NCBI GenBank assembly: GCA_005503085.1
Contig: SCOI01000005.1
Location: 124,001-188,000 of the forward strand
Direction of reading: 5' to 3'
Origin: Burkholderiales bacterium C2
GTDB lineage: Bacteria > Pseudomonadota > Gammaproteobacteria > Burkholderiales > Burkholderiaceae_C
DNA length: 64,000 bases
Shown one piece after another: positions 30,969 to 42,100 of this stretch. The position numbers and the translations under genes are program-made. The notes below the pieces were generated by a model. It did no database searches and was not told the origin of the DNA. It worked only from the letters and a program-made list of their open reading frames with translations. Each line of letters begins with the position of its first letter. Positions within the stretch are counted from its first letter, which is position 1.

Positions 30969-31562
30969 ATGCTCAGCGATCTGCTGCCCCTGATGACTTA
31001 CTGCCTGGTGATGTCCAGCACACCCGGACCGAACAATGTGATGCTGACCGCGCTGGGCGCGAACTTCGGCTATCGCCGCAGCCTGGCGCCCATTCTGGGC
31101 ATCAATGTCGGCGTGTTCGCCCAGACCTTGCTGTGCTGTCTGGGGCTGGGCAGCCTGTTCCTGGCCTATCCGCAGGCCCACGCCGTGCTGCGCGTCACCG
31201 GCGTGCTCTACCTGGTCTATCTGGCCTGGCAGCTCAGCGGCGTCTCGGCCGCCCAGGGCCGGCCGGCCGAGCCCTTGAGCTTTGCGCAGGCGGTGCTGTT
31301 CCAGGCCTTGAACCCCAAGAGCTGGATCAAGGCCATCACGCTGGCCTCGGTCTTCATGCCGGTCGGCCTGGGCGCGGTGCAGGGCGCGCTGCTGGTGGGG
31401 CTGATCGGCTGGGCCATCGGCTTCCCCTGCAACTCGATGTGGGCGCTGTTCGGTGTCGCGATCCGGCGCTTTCTGGCCGAACCGCGGCAGCGCCGCGTCT
31501 TCAATCTGCTGATGGCTGCGACCCTCTTGCTGCTGGCCCTGTCGCTGCTGCGCAGCCCCTAA
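30969..31562 (+). CDS. LysE family amino-acid exporter
   Basis: Membrane protein of 197 residues with about six hydrophobic segments and the family motif SSTPGPNNVMLTALGANFGY near the N-terminus. LysE/RhtB proteins export amino acids or their analogues; the substrate cannot be told from sequence. GGAG is found nine bases before the ATG. The MocR-type gene starts 10 bases after its stop, so the two are likely cotranscribed and the regulator may control this exporter. Confidence 0.92.
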   Translation: MLSDLLPLMTYCLVMSSTPGPNNVMLTALGANFGYRRSLAPILGINVGVFAQTLLCCLGLGSLFLAYPQAHAVLRVTGVLYLVYLAWQLSGVSAAQGRPAEPLSFAQAVLFQALNPKSWIKAITLASVFMPVGLGAVQGALLVGLIGWAIGFPCNSMWALFGVAIRRFLAEPRQRRVFNLLMAATLLLLALSLLRSP

Positions 31563-31572
31563 ACTGGCCCCC

Positions 31573-33021
31573 ATGTTCTCGATCGACCGCAACTCCACGA
31601 TGGCCCTGGCCGACCAGATCGAGGCGCGGCTGCGCGCGCTGATCGCGGCCGGCCAGCTGCCTTCCGGGGCACGGCTGCCGTCGATACGCCAGCTGGCCCA
31701 GCTGCTGGCGGTCAGCCCGCAGACCGTGATCAGCGCCTATGACCGGCTGGTGGCCTCGGCCAACATCGATTCGCGCGGCACGGCCGGCTTCTTCGTCTGC
31801 GAGCCGCGCGTGCAGCTGCCCGACCCGGCGGCGCTGGAGGCCGGCGAGGAGCAGGAGCCGGTCTGGCTGGCCCAGCAGGCCAGCGACCAGCGTGCCGGCG
31901 TGCTGCTGGCCAGCAGCGGGGCCCTGCCGGCCTCCTGGCTGGCGGATGCCGTGCCGGCGGTGACGGTGCAGCGGGCCCTGGCGCGCAGCACGGCCGGCAT
32001 GGCCACCCGCTGCCCGCCGCAGGGCCTGCCCGAGCTGCGCGAGCGCATCGCGATGCTGCTGCGCGGCCAGGGGCTGGCGGTCGATGCCGGCCGCGTGATG
32101 ACCACTTATGGCGGCACCCAGGCCATCGATCTGATCTGCCGCGCCTTTGTGCAGCCGGGCGACACGGTGCTGGTCGAGAACCCCGGCTACTTCCTGATGT
32201 TCGGCCGGCTGCGCGAGGCCGGGCTGCGCGTGGTGCCGATCACGCGCCGCCCCGACGGCCTCGATCTGGATGAGCTGGAGGCTGCCTGCCGCACGCACAG
32301 GCCGCGTCTGCTCTTCATCCAGACCGTGCTGCACAACCCGACCGGCTGGGGCAGCAGCCCGGCGAATCTGCACAAGGTGCTGATGCTGGCTGCGGCCCAC
32401 GGCCTGCTGATCGCCGAGGACGATGTGCAGGGCCACTTCCACCCCGGCCACCCGACCCGGCTGGCGGCGCTGTCGGGGCTGGACCGGGTGATCTACTACT
32501 CGAGCTTTTGCAAGGCGCTGAGCCCGGCGCTGCGCCTGGGCTATCTGGCGGCCGAGCCGGCGCTGCTGAAGGCCTTGCTGCGCGAAAAGATCTACACGGT
32601 GCTGACAACGCCGGCGCTCAACGAATACGTGCTGCTGGAGCTGCTGGCGGCCGGGCGCTGGCGCAAGCATCTGGAGCGTCTGCAGCGTCAGCTGATCACG
32701 GCGCGCAACAGCACCTCGCGCCAGCTCGCGGCCGCCGGCATCGCCTTCGACCCCCAGCCCGGCGAGGGCGGGCTGTTCCTGTGGGGCCGGGTGCCGGAGG
32801 GTGTGGACGTCGATCTGCTGGTGCAGGACGCCTACCGCAACAAGATACTGCTGGCGCGCGGCGCCACCTTCCGCGCCGATGCCGCGCCCGACCCGCATCT
32901 GCGCTTCAACGTCGTGCTGGCCCAGCATGTGCGGCTGGCCGACTATCTGCGCGAGCGCCTGCAGGCGCTGGCGGGCGCGCGGGCGACGCTGGGGCGGGTC
33001 AGCGGGACGCTGGGCGCCTAG
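31573..33021 (+). CDS. MocR-type GntR/aminotransferase regulator
   Basis: Protein of 482 residues: a GntR winged helix at residues ~1-75 (LADQIEARLRALIAAGQLPS, RLPSIRQLAQLLAVSPQTVI) fused to a type I aminotransferase-like domain. The PLP lysine is probably in YYSSFCKALSPALRLGY. Such proteins sense PLP, PLP adducts or amino acids (e.g. PdxR, GabR). The last 23 bases overlap the 3' end of the convergent DUF6064 gene. I infer control of the neighbouring LysE exporter. Confidence 0.93.
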   Translation: MFSIDRNSTMALADQIEARLRALIAAGQLPSGARLPSIRQLAQLLAVSPQTVISAYDRLVASANIDSRGTAGFFVCEPRVQLPDPAALEAGEEQEPVWLAQQASDQRAGVLLASSGALPASWLADAVPAVTVQRALARSTAGMATRCPPQGLPELRERIAMLLRGQGLAVDAGRVMTTYGGTQAIDLICRAFVQPGDTVLVENPGYFLMFGRLREAGLRVVPITRRPDGLDLDELEAACRTHRPRLLFIQTVLHNPTGWGSSPANLHKVLMLAAAHGLLIAEDDVQGHFHPGHPTRLAALSGLDRVIYYSSFCKALSPALRLGYLAAEPALLKALLREKIYTVLTTPALNEYVLLELLAAGRWRKHLERLQRQLITARNSTSRQLAAAGIAFDPQPGEGGLFLWGRVPEGVDVDLLVQDAYRNKILLARGATFRADAAPDPHLRFNVVLAQHVRLADYLRERLQALAGARATLGRVSGTLGA

Positions 33022-33649
33022 ACCCCAGCAATGTGAGCAGGCTCAGCAGGGCTGCTGCCGGCAGCAGCAGGGCCTCGGGCGCCTTCAGGGTCCATAGCGT
33101 CGCGCCGCTGATCGCGCACCACAGCAGCGGGATCGGCCACAGCCACCAGGGACCGGGACGCATGAGCAACAGGCCCAAGCTGGCCAGCACGGTCGGATCA
33201 GAGGCCAGGCCGAACAGCTCGACGCCGCGCCAGCTGCGGCCAAGCGCCAAGCCCAGCAGCGGCTGGGCGAGCAGGCCCCAGGCGATCAAAGCCAGGCCCG
33301 GCCAGCGCCGCCGTGGCAAGGGCGCCGGGCGCCGTGTCGCGAGCGCCAGAAGCAGGGCCTGCAAGGCAAAGCCGGCGGCGAACCACGCCGCCGCCCAATT
33401 GATCTGCGCATAGCGCTGCCAGTGGAAAGCCCAGGCCACCCACAGCCAGGCGATCACAAGCAGCCACAGCGGCCAGCGTGCGGCGCTCAGCGGGCTCAGC
33501 AGCAGCGCCATGCCGGCCGCCAGCATCGGCAGCTGCAGGGGCCAGACGGCGGCGTTGTAGCGCTCGAACAGGCGGGCATAGGCGGCCGGCGAGAACATCA
33601 GGAAGTCGGACAAGCCGTAACTCCACCAGACGGCCCACCACTCGGCCAT
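32999..33649 (-). CDS. DUF6064 family membrane protein
   Basis: Protein of 216 residues with about six hydrophobic segments (LPMLAAGMALLLSPL, WPLWLLVIAWLWVAWAF, WPGLALIAWGLLAQPLLGLA and others). The N-terminal FLMFSPAAYARLFERYNAAV with WPLQ is typical of DUF6064 proteins. Function is unknown. The start at 33649 is 2 bases from the stop of the aldo/keto reductase gene, so the two form an operon; the longer frame upstream overlaps that gene and was rejected. Confidence 0.8.
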   Translation of the reverse strand: MAEWWAVWWSYGLSDFLMFSPAAYARLFERYNAAVWPLQLPMLAAGMALLLSPLSAARWPLWLLVIAWLWVAWAFHWQRYAQINWAAAWFAAGFALQALLLALATRRPAPLPRRRWPGLALIAWGLLAQPLLGLALGRSWRGVELFGLASDPTVLASLGLLLMRPGPWWLWPIPLLWCAISGATLWTLKAPEALLLPAAALLSLLTLLGSRRPASR

Positions 33650-33651
33650 GC

Positions 33652-34587
33652 TCAGAGCGCCGCGATCAGCTCGGCGATGCGCCGGCGCTGGGCCGCATCG
33701 GGCATGGGCCCGCTGGCGGCGGCCATGTTCTGGCGCAGATGCTCGACCTGGCTGGTGGCCGGGATCGCGCAAGTGATGGCCGGGTGCGAGACGATGAACT
33801 TCAGCACCAGCTCGGCCCAGCTGCTGCAGCCCAGCTCGGTGCCGGCCCAGGGCGGCAGGCGCTCAGCGGCCAGGGCCTGCAGCAGCTCGCCCTGGCGGAA
33901 CGGGCGATTGGCGATCACCGCGATGCCGCGCTCCTGGGCCAGCGGCAGCAGCCGCGCCTCGGCCTCGCGGTCCAGCGGGTTGTAGCTGAGCTGGATGAAG
34001 TCCAGCGGCTGGCTGCGCATGATGCGCTCCAGCTCGGCATGGCGCCGACCCTCCGAGGTGCTGATGCCCACATAGCGCAGCAGCCCGCTCGCCTTCAGGG
34101 TCTGCAGCTGCGGCAAATGGGCCTCCCAGGCCAGCAGGTTGTGCACCTGCAGCAGGTCGAAGCGCGCAACGCCCCAGTGCCGGCGCGAGGCCTCGATCTG
34201 GGCCGGCCCGCGCGCCCCGGCGCCGATCCAGACCTTGTCGGCCGCGAACACCGAGGCGGCGGCCGGGCCCAGCGCCGCCAGCCCCTGGCCGATCACCGGC
34301 TGCGAGGAGCCATACATCGGCGAGGAATCGATCAGCCGCCCGCCGGCCGCGAAAAAGGCCCGCATCACCGCCGTGCAGCCGGCGCGCGCCTGCGCATCGT
34401 CACCGACATTGAAGGTGATCCAGCTGCCCAGGCCCAGCACCGGGATGCGTTCGCCGCTGGACGGGATCGGTTTGAGCAGCGGCGCCGGCTGGGCCTGGGC
34501 GACCGGGGGCAGGGCCAGCGCGGGCGCCAGCAGGGCCAGCCGGCGCAAGAGCCGGCGCCGGGCGGGATGGGCGGGCTTCATCGTCAT
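33652..34587 (-). CDS. Tat-exported aldo/keto reductase
   Basis: Protein of 311 residues. The N-terminus has twin arginines followed by a hydrophobic stretch (ARRRLLRRLALLAPALALPP, then VAQAQP), a likely Tat signal. The AKR catalytic tetrad is intact: Asp and Tyr in GGRLIDSSPMYGSSQPVIG, Lys in VFAADKVWIGA and His in LLQVHNLLAW. GGAGG five bases before the ATG at 34587 sets the start. Folded export with cofactor would explain Tat use, but the periplasm is unusual for an NAD(P)H enzyme. Substrate unknown. Confidence 0.85.
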   Translation of the reverse strand: MTMKPAHPARRRLLRRLALLAPALALPPVAQAQPAPLLKPIPSSGERIPVLGLGSWITFNVGDDAQARAGCTAVMRAFFAAGGRLIDSSPMYGSSQPVIGQGLAALGPAAASVFAADKVWIGAGARGPAQIEASRRHWGVARFDLLQVHNLLAWEAHLPQLQTLKASGLLRYVGISTSEGRRHAELERIMRSQPLDFIQLSYNPLDREAEARLLPLAQERGIAVIANRPFRQGELLQALAAERLPPWAGTELGCSSWAELVLKFIVSHPAITCAIPATSQVEHLRQNMAAASGPMPDAAQRRRIAELIAAL

Positions 34588-34722
34588 GATCGCCTCCGGT
34601 AGATCGCTGCTGATCGGCGGCGCCGCAGGGCCGCCCTTGCACTCTAAGCCATGGGCGCCGCGCCGGGCGTCCCCGATTGACGGCTTTTCGCCGTGGCCGA
34701 CCCGGCCGTGCGGCCACGGCGC

Positions 34723-34742
34723 TGTAGGACGGTGCCGCGTCC
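34723..34742. promoter_or_regulatory. TGTAGGAC...GTCC motif upstream of DUF4398 gene
   Basis: TGTAGGAC (34723-34730), 8 bases, then GTCC (34739-34742), giving GGAC-N8-GTCC dyad symmetry. A related arrangement is found at 44964-44990 upstream of the ndvB unit. A separate near-palindrome GTGCGT-CA-ACGCAC is at 34752-34765. Both lie in the divergent gap between the reductase and the DUF4398/OmpA genes. Confidence 0.35.
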
Positions 34743-34847
34743 ACGCGCTATGTGCGTCAACGCACGGACCCTGCGCGTGAAAGCGCCCAGCCTGATCGCT
34801 CACGGACGCCCGACCCCGGCGCGCCGCCTTCAACGAAAGGATTTGCG

Positions 34848-35258
34848 ATGACATGCTCTCTTGGCCTTCGGGCCGTACCCGGCGCGCTGGCGCTGTTGGC
34901 ACTGGCGGCCTGCGCCAGCACGCCGCCTCCGAACGCCGAGCTGGCGCTGTCCAGCGCCGCACTGACCCGCGCCGACGGTGCCGGCGCCGCCGAACTGGCC
35001 CCGGCCGAGCTGCGCATGGCACGCGCCAAGCTGGAGCGCGCCCAGGCCGCGCTGGCCGCCAAGGACCACGATCAGGCGCTGCAGATGGCCCAGCAGTCGG
35101 AGGTGGACGCCCGCCTGGCCGAGGCCAAGAGCCGCGCCGCCAAGGCCCGCAAGACCGCCGATGAACTGCAGGAAAGCAACCGCGTGCTGCGCGAGGAGAT
35201 GGGCCGCAAGACGCCTGTCGTGCAGCCTGCACCGATGACCCCGAGGAGCCCGTCATGA
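34848..35258 (+). CDS. DUF4398 lipoprotein
   Basis: Protein of 136 residues with a lipoprotein signal (PGALALLALAACASTPP, lipobox LAAC) and a DUF4398-type alpha-helical, Ala/Glu/Lys-rich body (ELAPAELRMARAKLERAQAA, LAAKDHDQALQMAQQSEVDA). Predicted outer-membrane anchored, coiled-coil. ATG at 34848 follows AAAGGA six bases upstream; a longer frame lacks a signal peptide at its N-terminus. Its stop overlaps the next start as ATGA, so it is translationally coupled to the OmpA-family lipoprotein. Confidence 0.9.
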   Translation: MTCSLGLRAVPGALALLALAACASTPPPNAELALSSAALTRADGAGAAELAPAELRMARAKLERAQAALAAKDHDQALQMAQQSEVDARLAEAKSRAAKARKTADELQESNRVLREEMGRKTPVVQPAPMTPRSPS

Positions 35259-36154
35259 ACATTGCCCGCAAGCATTCCCTGTCCCTGCTGAGCCTGGCGG
35301 CCCTGAGCGTGCTGATGGGCTGCAGCAGCCTGCCGGCCGACAACGCAAGGCTGGAGGAGGCCCGCCGCGACTACCGCGCGGCGCAGCAAAATCCCAAGGT
35401 CGGCGAGCTGGCCGGCGTCGAGATGCGCCAGGCCAGCGACGCGCTGAACAAGGCCAGCGACGCCTGGACTCGCAAGGACAAGCCCAGCGAGGTGGACCAC
35501 TGGTCCTACCTGGCCAAGCAGCGCATCGCGATCGCGCAGGAGACCGCCGGCCAGAAGGGCGCCGAGCAGGCCCTGGGCCTGGCCACCGCCGAGCGCGACC
35601 GTTCGCGCCTGGCCGCGCGCACCAACGAGGCCGACAACGCCCAGCGCAATGCCAATGCAGCGATGCAACAGGCCGATGCCGCGCAGCGCCAGGCCGCGAT
35701 GGCCCAGCAGCAGACCCGGGATGCCCGCGCCGTCAACGCCCAGCTGGAGGCCCAGCTCAAGGAGATGAACGCGCTGCAGACCGAGCGCGGCCTGGTCATC
35801 ACGATAGGCGATGTGCTGTTCGACACCAACCGCGCCGAGCTCAAGCCCGGCGGCATGCGCAATGTCGAGAAGCTGGTCGGCTTCCTGAAGCAGTATCCGC
35901 AGCGCACCGCGATGGTCGAGGGCTATACCGACAGCGTCGGCAGCGACAGCACCAACCAGGGCCTGTCGGCGCGGCGCGCCGACGCGGTGCGCATGGCCCT
36001 GGTCGACCAGGGCGTGGGTCGCGAGCGCATTCGCTCCCAGGGCTATGGCGAGGCCTATCCGGTGGCCAGCAATGACAGCGCCGACGGCCGCCAGCTGAAC
36101 CGCCGCGTCGAGATCCTGCTGTCGGACGAGGCCGGCGCGATCAAGCCGCGATAG
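35255..36154 (+). CDS. OmpA-family lipoprotein with DUF4398 domain
   Basis: Protein of 299 residues: lipobox MGCSS after a hydrophobic signal, a DUF4398 helical region (residues ~30-175), and a C-terminal OmpA-like peptidoglycan-binding domain starting near residue 180 (GDVLFDTNRAELKPGGMRNV; NQGLSARRADAVRMAL; GRQLNRRVEILL). It should tie the outer membrane to peptidoglycan. The 3' end overlaps the convergent ndvB by 14 bases. Confidence 0.95.
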   Translation: MNIARKHSLSLLSLAALSVLMGCSSLPADNARLEEARRDYRAAQQNPKVGELAGVEMRQASDALNKASDAWTRKDKPSEVDHWSYLAKQRIAIAQETAGQKGAEQALGLATAERDRSRLAARTNEADNAQRNANAAMQQADAAQRQAAMAQQQTRDARAVNAQLEAQLKEMNALQTERGLVITIGDVLFDTNRAELKPGGMRNVEKLVGFLKQYPQRTAMVEGYTDSVGSDSTNQGLSARRADAVRMALVDQGVGRERIRSQGYGEAYPVASNDSADGRQLNRRVEILLSDEAGAIKPR

Positions 36155-39100
36155 GCGTCAGCGGCAGCACGAAACAGGTCTCGGGGGCCAGGTCTTGCCA
36201 ACGCAGGACCTGGCCCTCGTCAATGAGGGTGGCCCCGGCCGCAGCCGCCGCCACCCGCGCCTGCTCCGGCTTGGCGCGCAGCAGGATGAAGCGCATCTGC
36301 CGTCCATCGCGTCGCAAGGTCAGCTCGGCCTCGGGCCAGTGCGCCGGCAGGCAGGGCGCGAAGCTCAGGCTCTGGGCCTCCAGCTTCAGCCCGAAGATGG
36401 CCTCCAGCGCCGCGCGGTGCAGCCAGGCCGCCGCCCCGGTGTACCAGCTCCAGCCACCGCGGCCGATATAGGGCGGCTGCGTGTAGATGTCGCCGGCCAT
36501 CACATAGGGCTCCAGGCCATAGACCGGACCCTGCTGCGGATGGGCGGCCCGGTGGGCCGGGCTCAGATGGCAGAAGTACTGGTAGGGCAGGTCGGAGGGC
36601 CGGTTCAGCCGCGCCTGGGCCATCAGCGCCCAGATGCCGGCGTGCGAATACTGGCCGCCGTTCTCGCGCACGCCGGGCGGGTAGGCCTGGATATAGCCGG
36701 CGCTGGGGTCGGCATGGGCCAGCGGCGGGTCCAGCAGCCGTATCAGCCCGGCCTCGGCGTCGACCAGCAGGGCGTGGGCCGAGGCCATGGCCTGCTGCGC
36801 GCGGCCCGGCTCGCCCTCGACGCCGGACAGCACGGCCCAGGCCTGGGCGATCAGATCGATGCGGGCCTCGCTGTTGGCGGCCGAGCCGAGCGGCTGGCCA
36901 TCGTCGAAGAAGGCGCGCTTGTACCACTGGCCGTCCCAGGCCGGACCGGCCAGCGCGGCGCGCCAGCCTGCGGCGGCGCGCTCCCAGCGCTCGGCGCGCT
37001 CGGTGTCGCCGCGCTCGCGCGCCAGCGGCGCGAAGTCGGCCACGATGCGGCAGGCAAACCAGGCCAGCCAGACCGATTCGCCGCGCCCCTGGTGGCCGAC
37101 CCGGTTCATGCCATCGTTCCAGTCGCCGCTGCCCATCAGCGGCAGGCCGTGCACGCCGACCCGCAGGCTGCGATCCAGCGCCAGCGCCGCATGCTCGTAG
37201 ACCGAGCTCTTGTGGCTGCTGACGGCCGGGGTGTAGTAGGCGTCCTCGGCGCCCTCGGGGATGGCCGCCCCTTCCAGGAAGGGCAGGCGCTGCTCCAGCA
37301 GCGCGGCATCGCCGCTGGCGCGCAGATAGTGGACGCAGGCATGGGGCAGCCACAGCAGGTCATCGGAAAAATGCGTGCGCACGCCGGCGCCGCCGGGGGC
37401 ATGCCACCAGTGCTGCACATCGCCCTCGGGAAACTGGCGCGCCGCGCAGGCCAGGATCTGCTCGCGCAGCAGCTGCGGCGCGGCCCAGGCCAGCGCCATC
37501 GCGTCCTGCAGCTGGTCGCGAAAGCCGGTGGCGCCGCCCGCCTGGTAGAAGCCTGCCTTGGCCCACAGCCGGCAGGACACAGCCTGGTAGAGCAGCCAGC
37601 GATTGACCAGCGCATCGAAGAGCGGATCGGGGGTCTTCACGCGGGCGGCGCCGAGCAGCGCGTCCCAGTCGCGCCGCTGCGCGTCCAGGCGCTGCTGGGA
37701 TGGCACGGCCGCCGCCACCGCCGCCAGCTGGCGTGCGGCGTCCGGCGTCTCGGCCCAGCCGAGCAGCCAGGTCCGCTGCTCGGTCTGGCCGGGTGGCAGG
37801 TCCAGCGTGACGGCCAGCGCCGCGCAGGGGTCGAGGCCGGCGCCGCTGCGCTGGCCGAAGTGATCGGGCAGCACCAGCCGGCCGCGCGCATCGAAGCACT
37901 CGCGCCGGTCGCAGCTCCAGTCGGGTAGCGCATCGGGCGGGCCGGCGAGGGCCAGAAAGGCCGTGCCCTCGCCCAGGCCGCCTGAGCGCTCGGGCTGGGT
38001 GGCCAGCAGCGCGCTGAGCTTGCAGGCGCCGTCCGGGCCGTCGGGCAGGCGCTGGCTGTGCAGCGCGGTGTGCACCGTGCCGCGGTCGCTGCGCTGCGCG
38101 CCCATCATCCATTCGGCGATGCCGATCAGGCGCAGCTGCTGGCGCTGGGCGCCGCGGTTGGCGATGCGCAACTGCAGCTGCTTGACGGCCAGCTGCGGGT
38201 CGACGCACCAGAGTGCACTGACCTCCAGATCGCCGCGCCGGTGGCTGATGCGGGTGTAGCCCTGACCATGGGCGACGCGGTAGGCCACGCTCTGGTCGCC
38301 CCAGGCGCCGGCTGCCGTGCTCCAGACCTCCAGGCTGCGCAGATCCTGCAGCAGGAACCACTCGGACGGCGGGTCGGCCAGCGGATCGTTGGACCAGGCG
38401 GTGAGCTGGTTCATGCGGCTGTTGCGCGCCCAGCTGTGGCCGCCGCCACCCTCGGAGACCTGGCAGCCGAACTCGGGGTTGGCCAGCACATTGATCCAGG
38501 GCCGCGGTGCCCGCATCGCGGCATCGACCTCGAAGCGGAACTCCTCGCCGCCCTGGGCGAAGCTGCCGCGCGCCGGCTGCGCCGGGCCGCCGCTGGCCAC
38601 TTCCAGGGCCGAAGCCGAGACCTCCTGGCGGGCCGCCAGCGCCTGCTCATGCTGGGTGGTCCAGACCTGCAGATGGTGCAGCAGCGGCCGTCCATCGGCG
38701 TGCAGGCGCACCCGGGCCAGCTGCTGCAGGGTGCTGAGCTCGTCCGCCGACAGCTCCTCGGCGCGCAGCTGATGGAAGCCGGTGCTGGCGCTGGTGCTGA
38801 CATGGGCATGGCTGCCCTCGCTGCCATGGCGCTCGCGCAGCGCGGCGATCTCGCGCTGCAAGGCCATCTGGTAGGACACCGGTTCGGCATTGACCACCAC
38901 CAGATCGCAGGCCAGCCCGCCCCAGGCCCACAGCCGCAGCGCCTGGGCCAGCGTGCGCAGCAGGCCCACACCGGCCATCACGCCGGCCGTCACCAGTATC
39001 AGCGGCCGGTCGCCCGAGATGCCGAAGCGCCACAGCAGGCGCCGGTCACACACGCCCGGCAGGGCCAGCGGCCGGGTCAGGCTCAGCAGCAGCGCGGTGC

Positions 39101-42100
39101 TGAGGCTTTGCACCGCCGCGAAATGCTCGGGGCTGATGCGCAGCGCACGCAGCCGGATACCGGCCAAGGTGGCCGACATCAGCGAGGCGCGCTGCACATG
39201 GCTTTGCTGGTGGTATTTGTCGATCACCGCATGCAGGACGCCGGCATCGTCGCTGGCCGCGGTCGCGAAGGTCAGCACCGCCTTGGCATGCGGCGCGATG
39301 CGCAGACTCACGCCCAGGGCGCAGACCGGGTCCAGCCCGGTTTCCAGCGCCAGCGTGTCACCGCTGGCCGGTAGTGGCCGCAGCTGGGCCAGCGGCCGGT
39401 TGACCGCGCGGCTGCGGCCCAGCCACAGCGCGCGGTCGGTCTGGCCGCTGAGGCCCAGCAGCGCATGCTCGGTATGGGTCAGGAAATGCGCGGCATGCAG
39501 GCCGCGCTCGGTGGCCAGACGCGGCTTGCGCTCGAAGCACAGCGCCTGCTGGGCCGGCCGCCATTCGGCACGCACGAAGAGATTGCCGAAGGCCGGGTGC
39601 GCCTCGTCGGCGCGCGCCTCGGCCAGGCTCGGTTCGAAGGCCGAGATCAGCTCGATCTCCAGCAGCTTGTCGCCGGTATTGCGCAGCTCGACCTGGCGGA
39701 ACTCGATATCGTCCTCGGGGCTGACCCAGACCGTGATCTGGCTTTGCAGATCGGGCCAGTCGGCCGACAGGCTGACCCGGTCGGCATGGAACAGCGCCTG
39801 GTACTGCGCGGCCGGGTCGGGTGCTGGGTGCTGGCTCAGCGAGACCGGCGCAGCGCCTGGCCGGCGGCGCAGATAGAAGAAGCTGCCATAGGCATCGCGC
39901 AGCGCGTCGTCGCGCCAGCGGCTGATGCCCTGGCGACCCCAATGGCTGCTGCCGGCGCCGTTGGCACGCAGCGAGACGCTGTAGCGCCCGTTCGACAGCA
40001 GATGCGTCGGCGCGATCGCCGCCATGCCCGGCAGCACCTCGCGCAGCAGGCCGGCGCTGCGCTCGGTGGCGGCCAGCGGCGGCGGGCCCGGGTCCGGCGC
40101 GGCCAGCCGCGAGACCTCGCGCGGCGCGCTCTCGTGCAGCAGCGAGGCGACCGCCTGCAGATGGGCGTCGGCCATGCCCCAGCGCTGCGCGACGCCGCCC
40201 AGCAGCAGATTGGCCAGCGCGACGATGCTCATGCCCTGGTGGTGCGACATGAAGGTGCTGACCGGCATGAAGGCGGCCGCGCCGGTGCGGCGCGAGGGCG
40301 TGAAGTCCAGCGCCTCGATGAAGCCGTAGCGGCCGCGCGCGCCCAGCGACTCCAGCCGCTGCAGGTTCTGCAGCGCGCGCTGCGGCGCCAGCGGGGCGGC
40401 CATCGCCGTCGCATACGGCGCGATCACCAGTTCGTCCGGCGGAGTGCGGCGCAGCGCCAGCCGCGGCACGCCCTGCGGCGCATACTGGTAGGCCAGCGTG
40501 TGGTCGCTGCCGGCATAGGCCGACTCCGACACGCCCCAGGGCGTGCCGTGCAGCGCGCCGAAATCGATCTGCTCCTGCACCGCCGCCTCGCAGGCCTCGC
40601 GCAGCGCGCTGCCCTGTGGCTCGTCCAGCACCAGGCCCGGCATCAGGTATTCGAACATCGAGCCCGACCACGAGCGCAGGCCCGCCGCCGTGCCTTGGGC
40701 GTAGAAGGGCCGGCCCAGCGCGCTCCAGTGGCGCACCGGCACATCACCCTTGGCGATTGCCAGCAGGCTGGTCAGGCGCGACTCCGAGGCCAGCAGATCG
40801 AAGAAGCCCTCGTCGAGCTGCTGTTCGGCGACGCGAAAACCGATATGGAAGAGCTGGCGCTTGTCGCTGTAGAGAAACTTGAAGTCGGCCTCCCAGGCCA
40901 GCACCTCGCAGTCGCGCGCCAGCGCGCGCAGGCGCAGCCTGCCGTCGTCGCTGCCCAGCAGCATGGCCTGGCGGTCCAGCTCCATCGAGCGCAGCGTGGC
41001 CAGGTGGTCGGCCAGCAGCCAGGCCAGCGGCTCGGCGGCCATGTGTGCCTGCATCAGCTGCTCGAAGCTCTCGGCCTTGTGGGTCTCGATGAGCAGGGGC
41101 GAGTCCGCCGGCAGCAGCGCACGCAGCCGCAGCCGCGAGGCGGCCAGCGCGCGGCGCGCGGGGCCCTCATCGTAAGGGGCCTGGGCCAGCTCCAGGCAGG
41201 CCTGGGACACCGCCAGCAGATGGCCGCAGAGATTGCCGCTGTCGACGCTGGACACATACATCGGCAGCAGCGGCGCCCGGGTCTGCGTGTCATACCAGTT
41301 CAGGAAATGGCCGTGGTAGCGCTGCAGGCCGGCCATGCTGGCCAGCGTGGCTTCCAGGCGCTTGAGCAGCTCCTCGGTGCCTATCCAGCCGAACTGGCGG
41401 GCGCAGACGGCGCTCAGCAGATAGAGGCCGAAATTGGTCGGCGAGCTGCGGTGGGCCAGCATCTCGTGTGGCAGGGTCTGCAGATTGTCGGGCGGCAGAT
41501 GCAGGTCCTCCGGGCCGACGCAGCGTTCGAAGAAGCGCCAGGTGTCGCGCGCGACGCCGCTCAGATAGGCCTGCTCGGCGGCCGGCCGCGTGGCGGCACG
41601 GCGCCGTGGCCGGCTGACCCACCAGCTGACAAGCGGCGCGCCCAACCACAGCAGGCCCAGCGCCAGGCTCAGCGCAGGGTAGGGCGTGCGGCCGCTGAGC
41701 AGCAGCGCGCCCAGCAGCGGTGCACGCCAGTGCTGGCGCAGGCTCTCGAGCAGGCCGGTCTTGGCGGCGGCCTGGGCGGCCGCTGCGGTGGTCCATTGCA
41801 GCAGCTTGCGCCGGCTGATCAGCGTGCGGTAGAGCGAGCGCGTGATCGCATCCAGCGCCAGCAGCGCCTGCTGCGGCAGCTGGCTCAGATGCCAGAGGCC
41901 GCCGGCCAGCGCGCGCACGAGTTCCAGCATGGCCTGACGGTAGAAGTGGCCCAGCGCCAGATCGTCACGGCTGGGCGCCAGGCCGGCCAGCGCGCCCAGC
42001 AACGGCCCGGCGGTGAAGGCCGCCAGCACCAGGGTCAGCGCGGCCGCCGGCGACAGCACCAGGCCGGCCAGCGACAGCAGCAGCAGCGCCAGCGCGGCCG

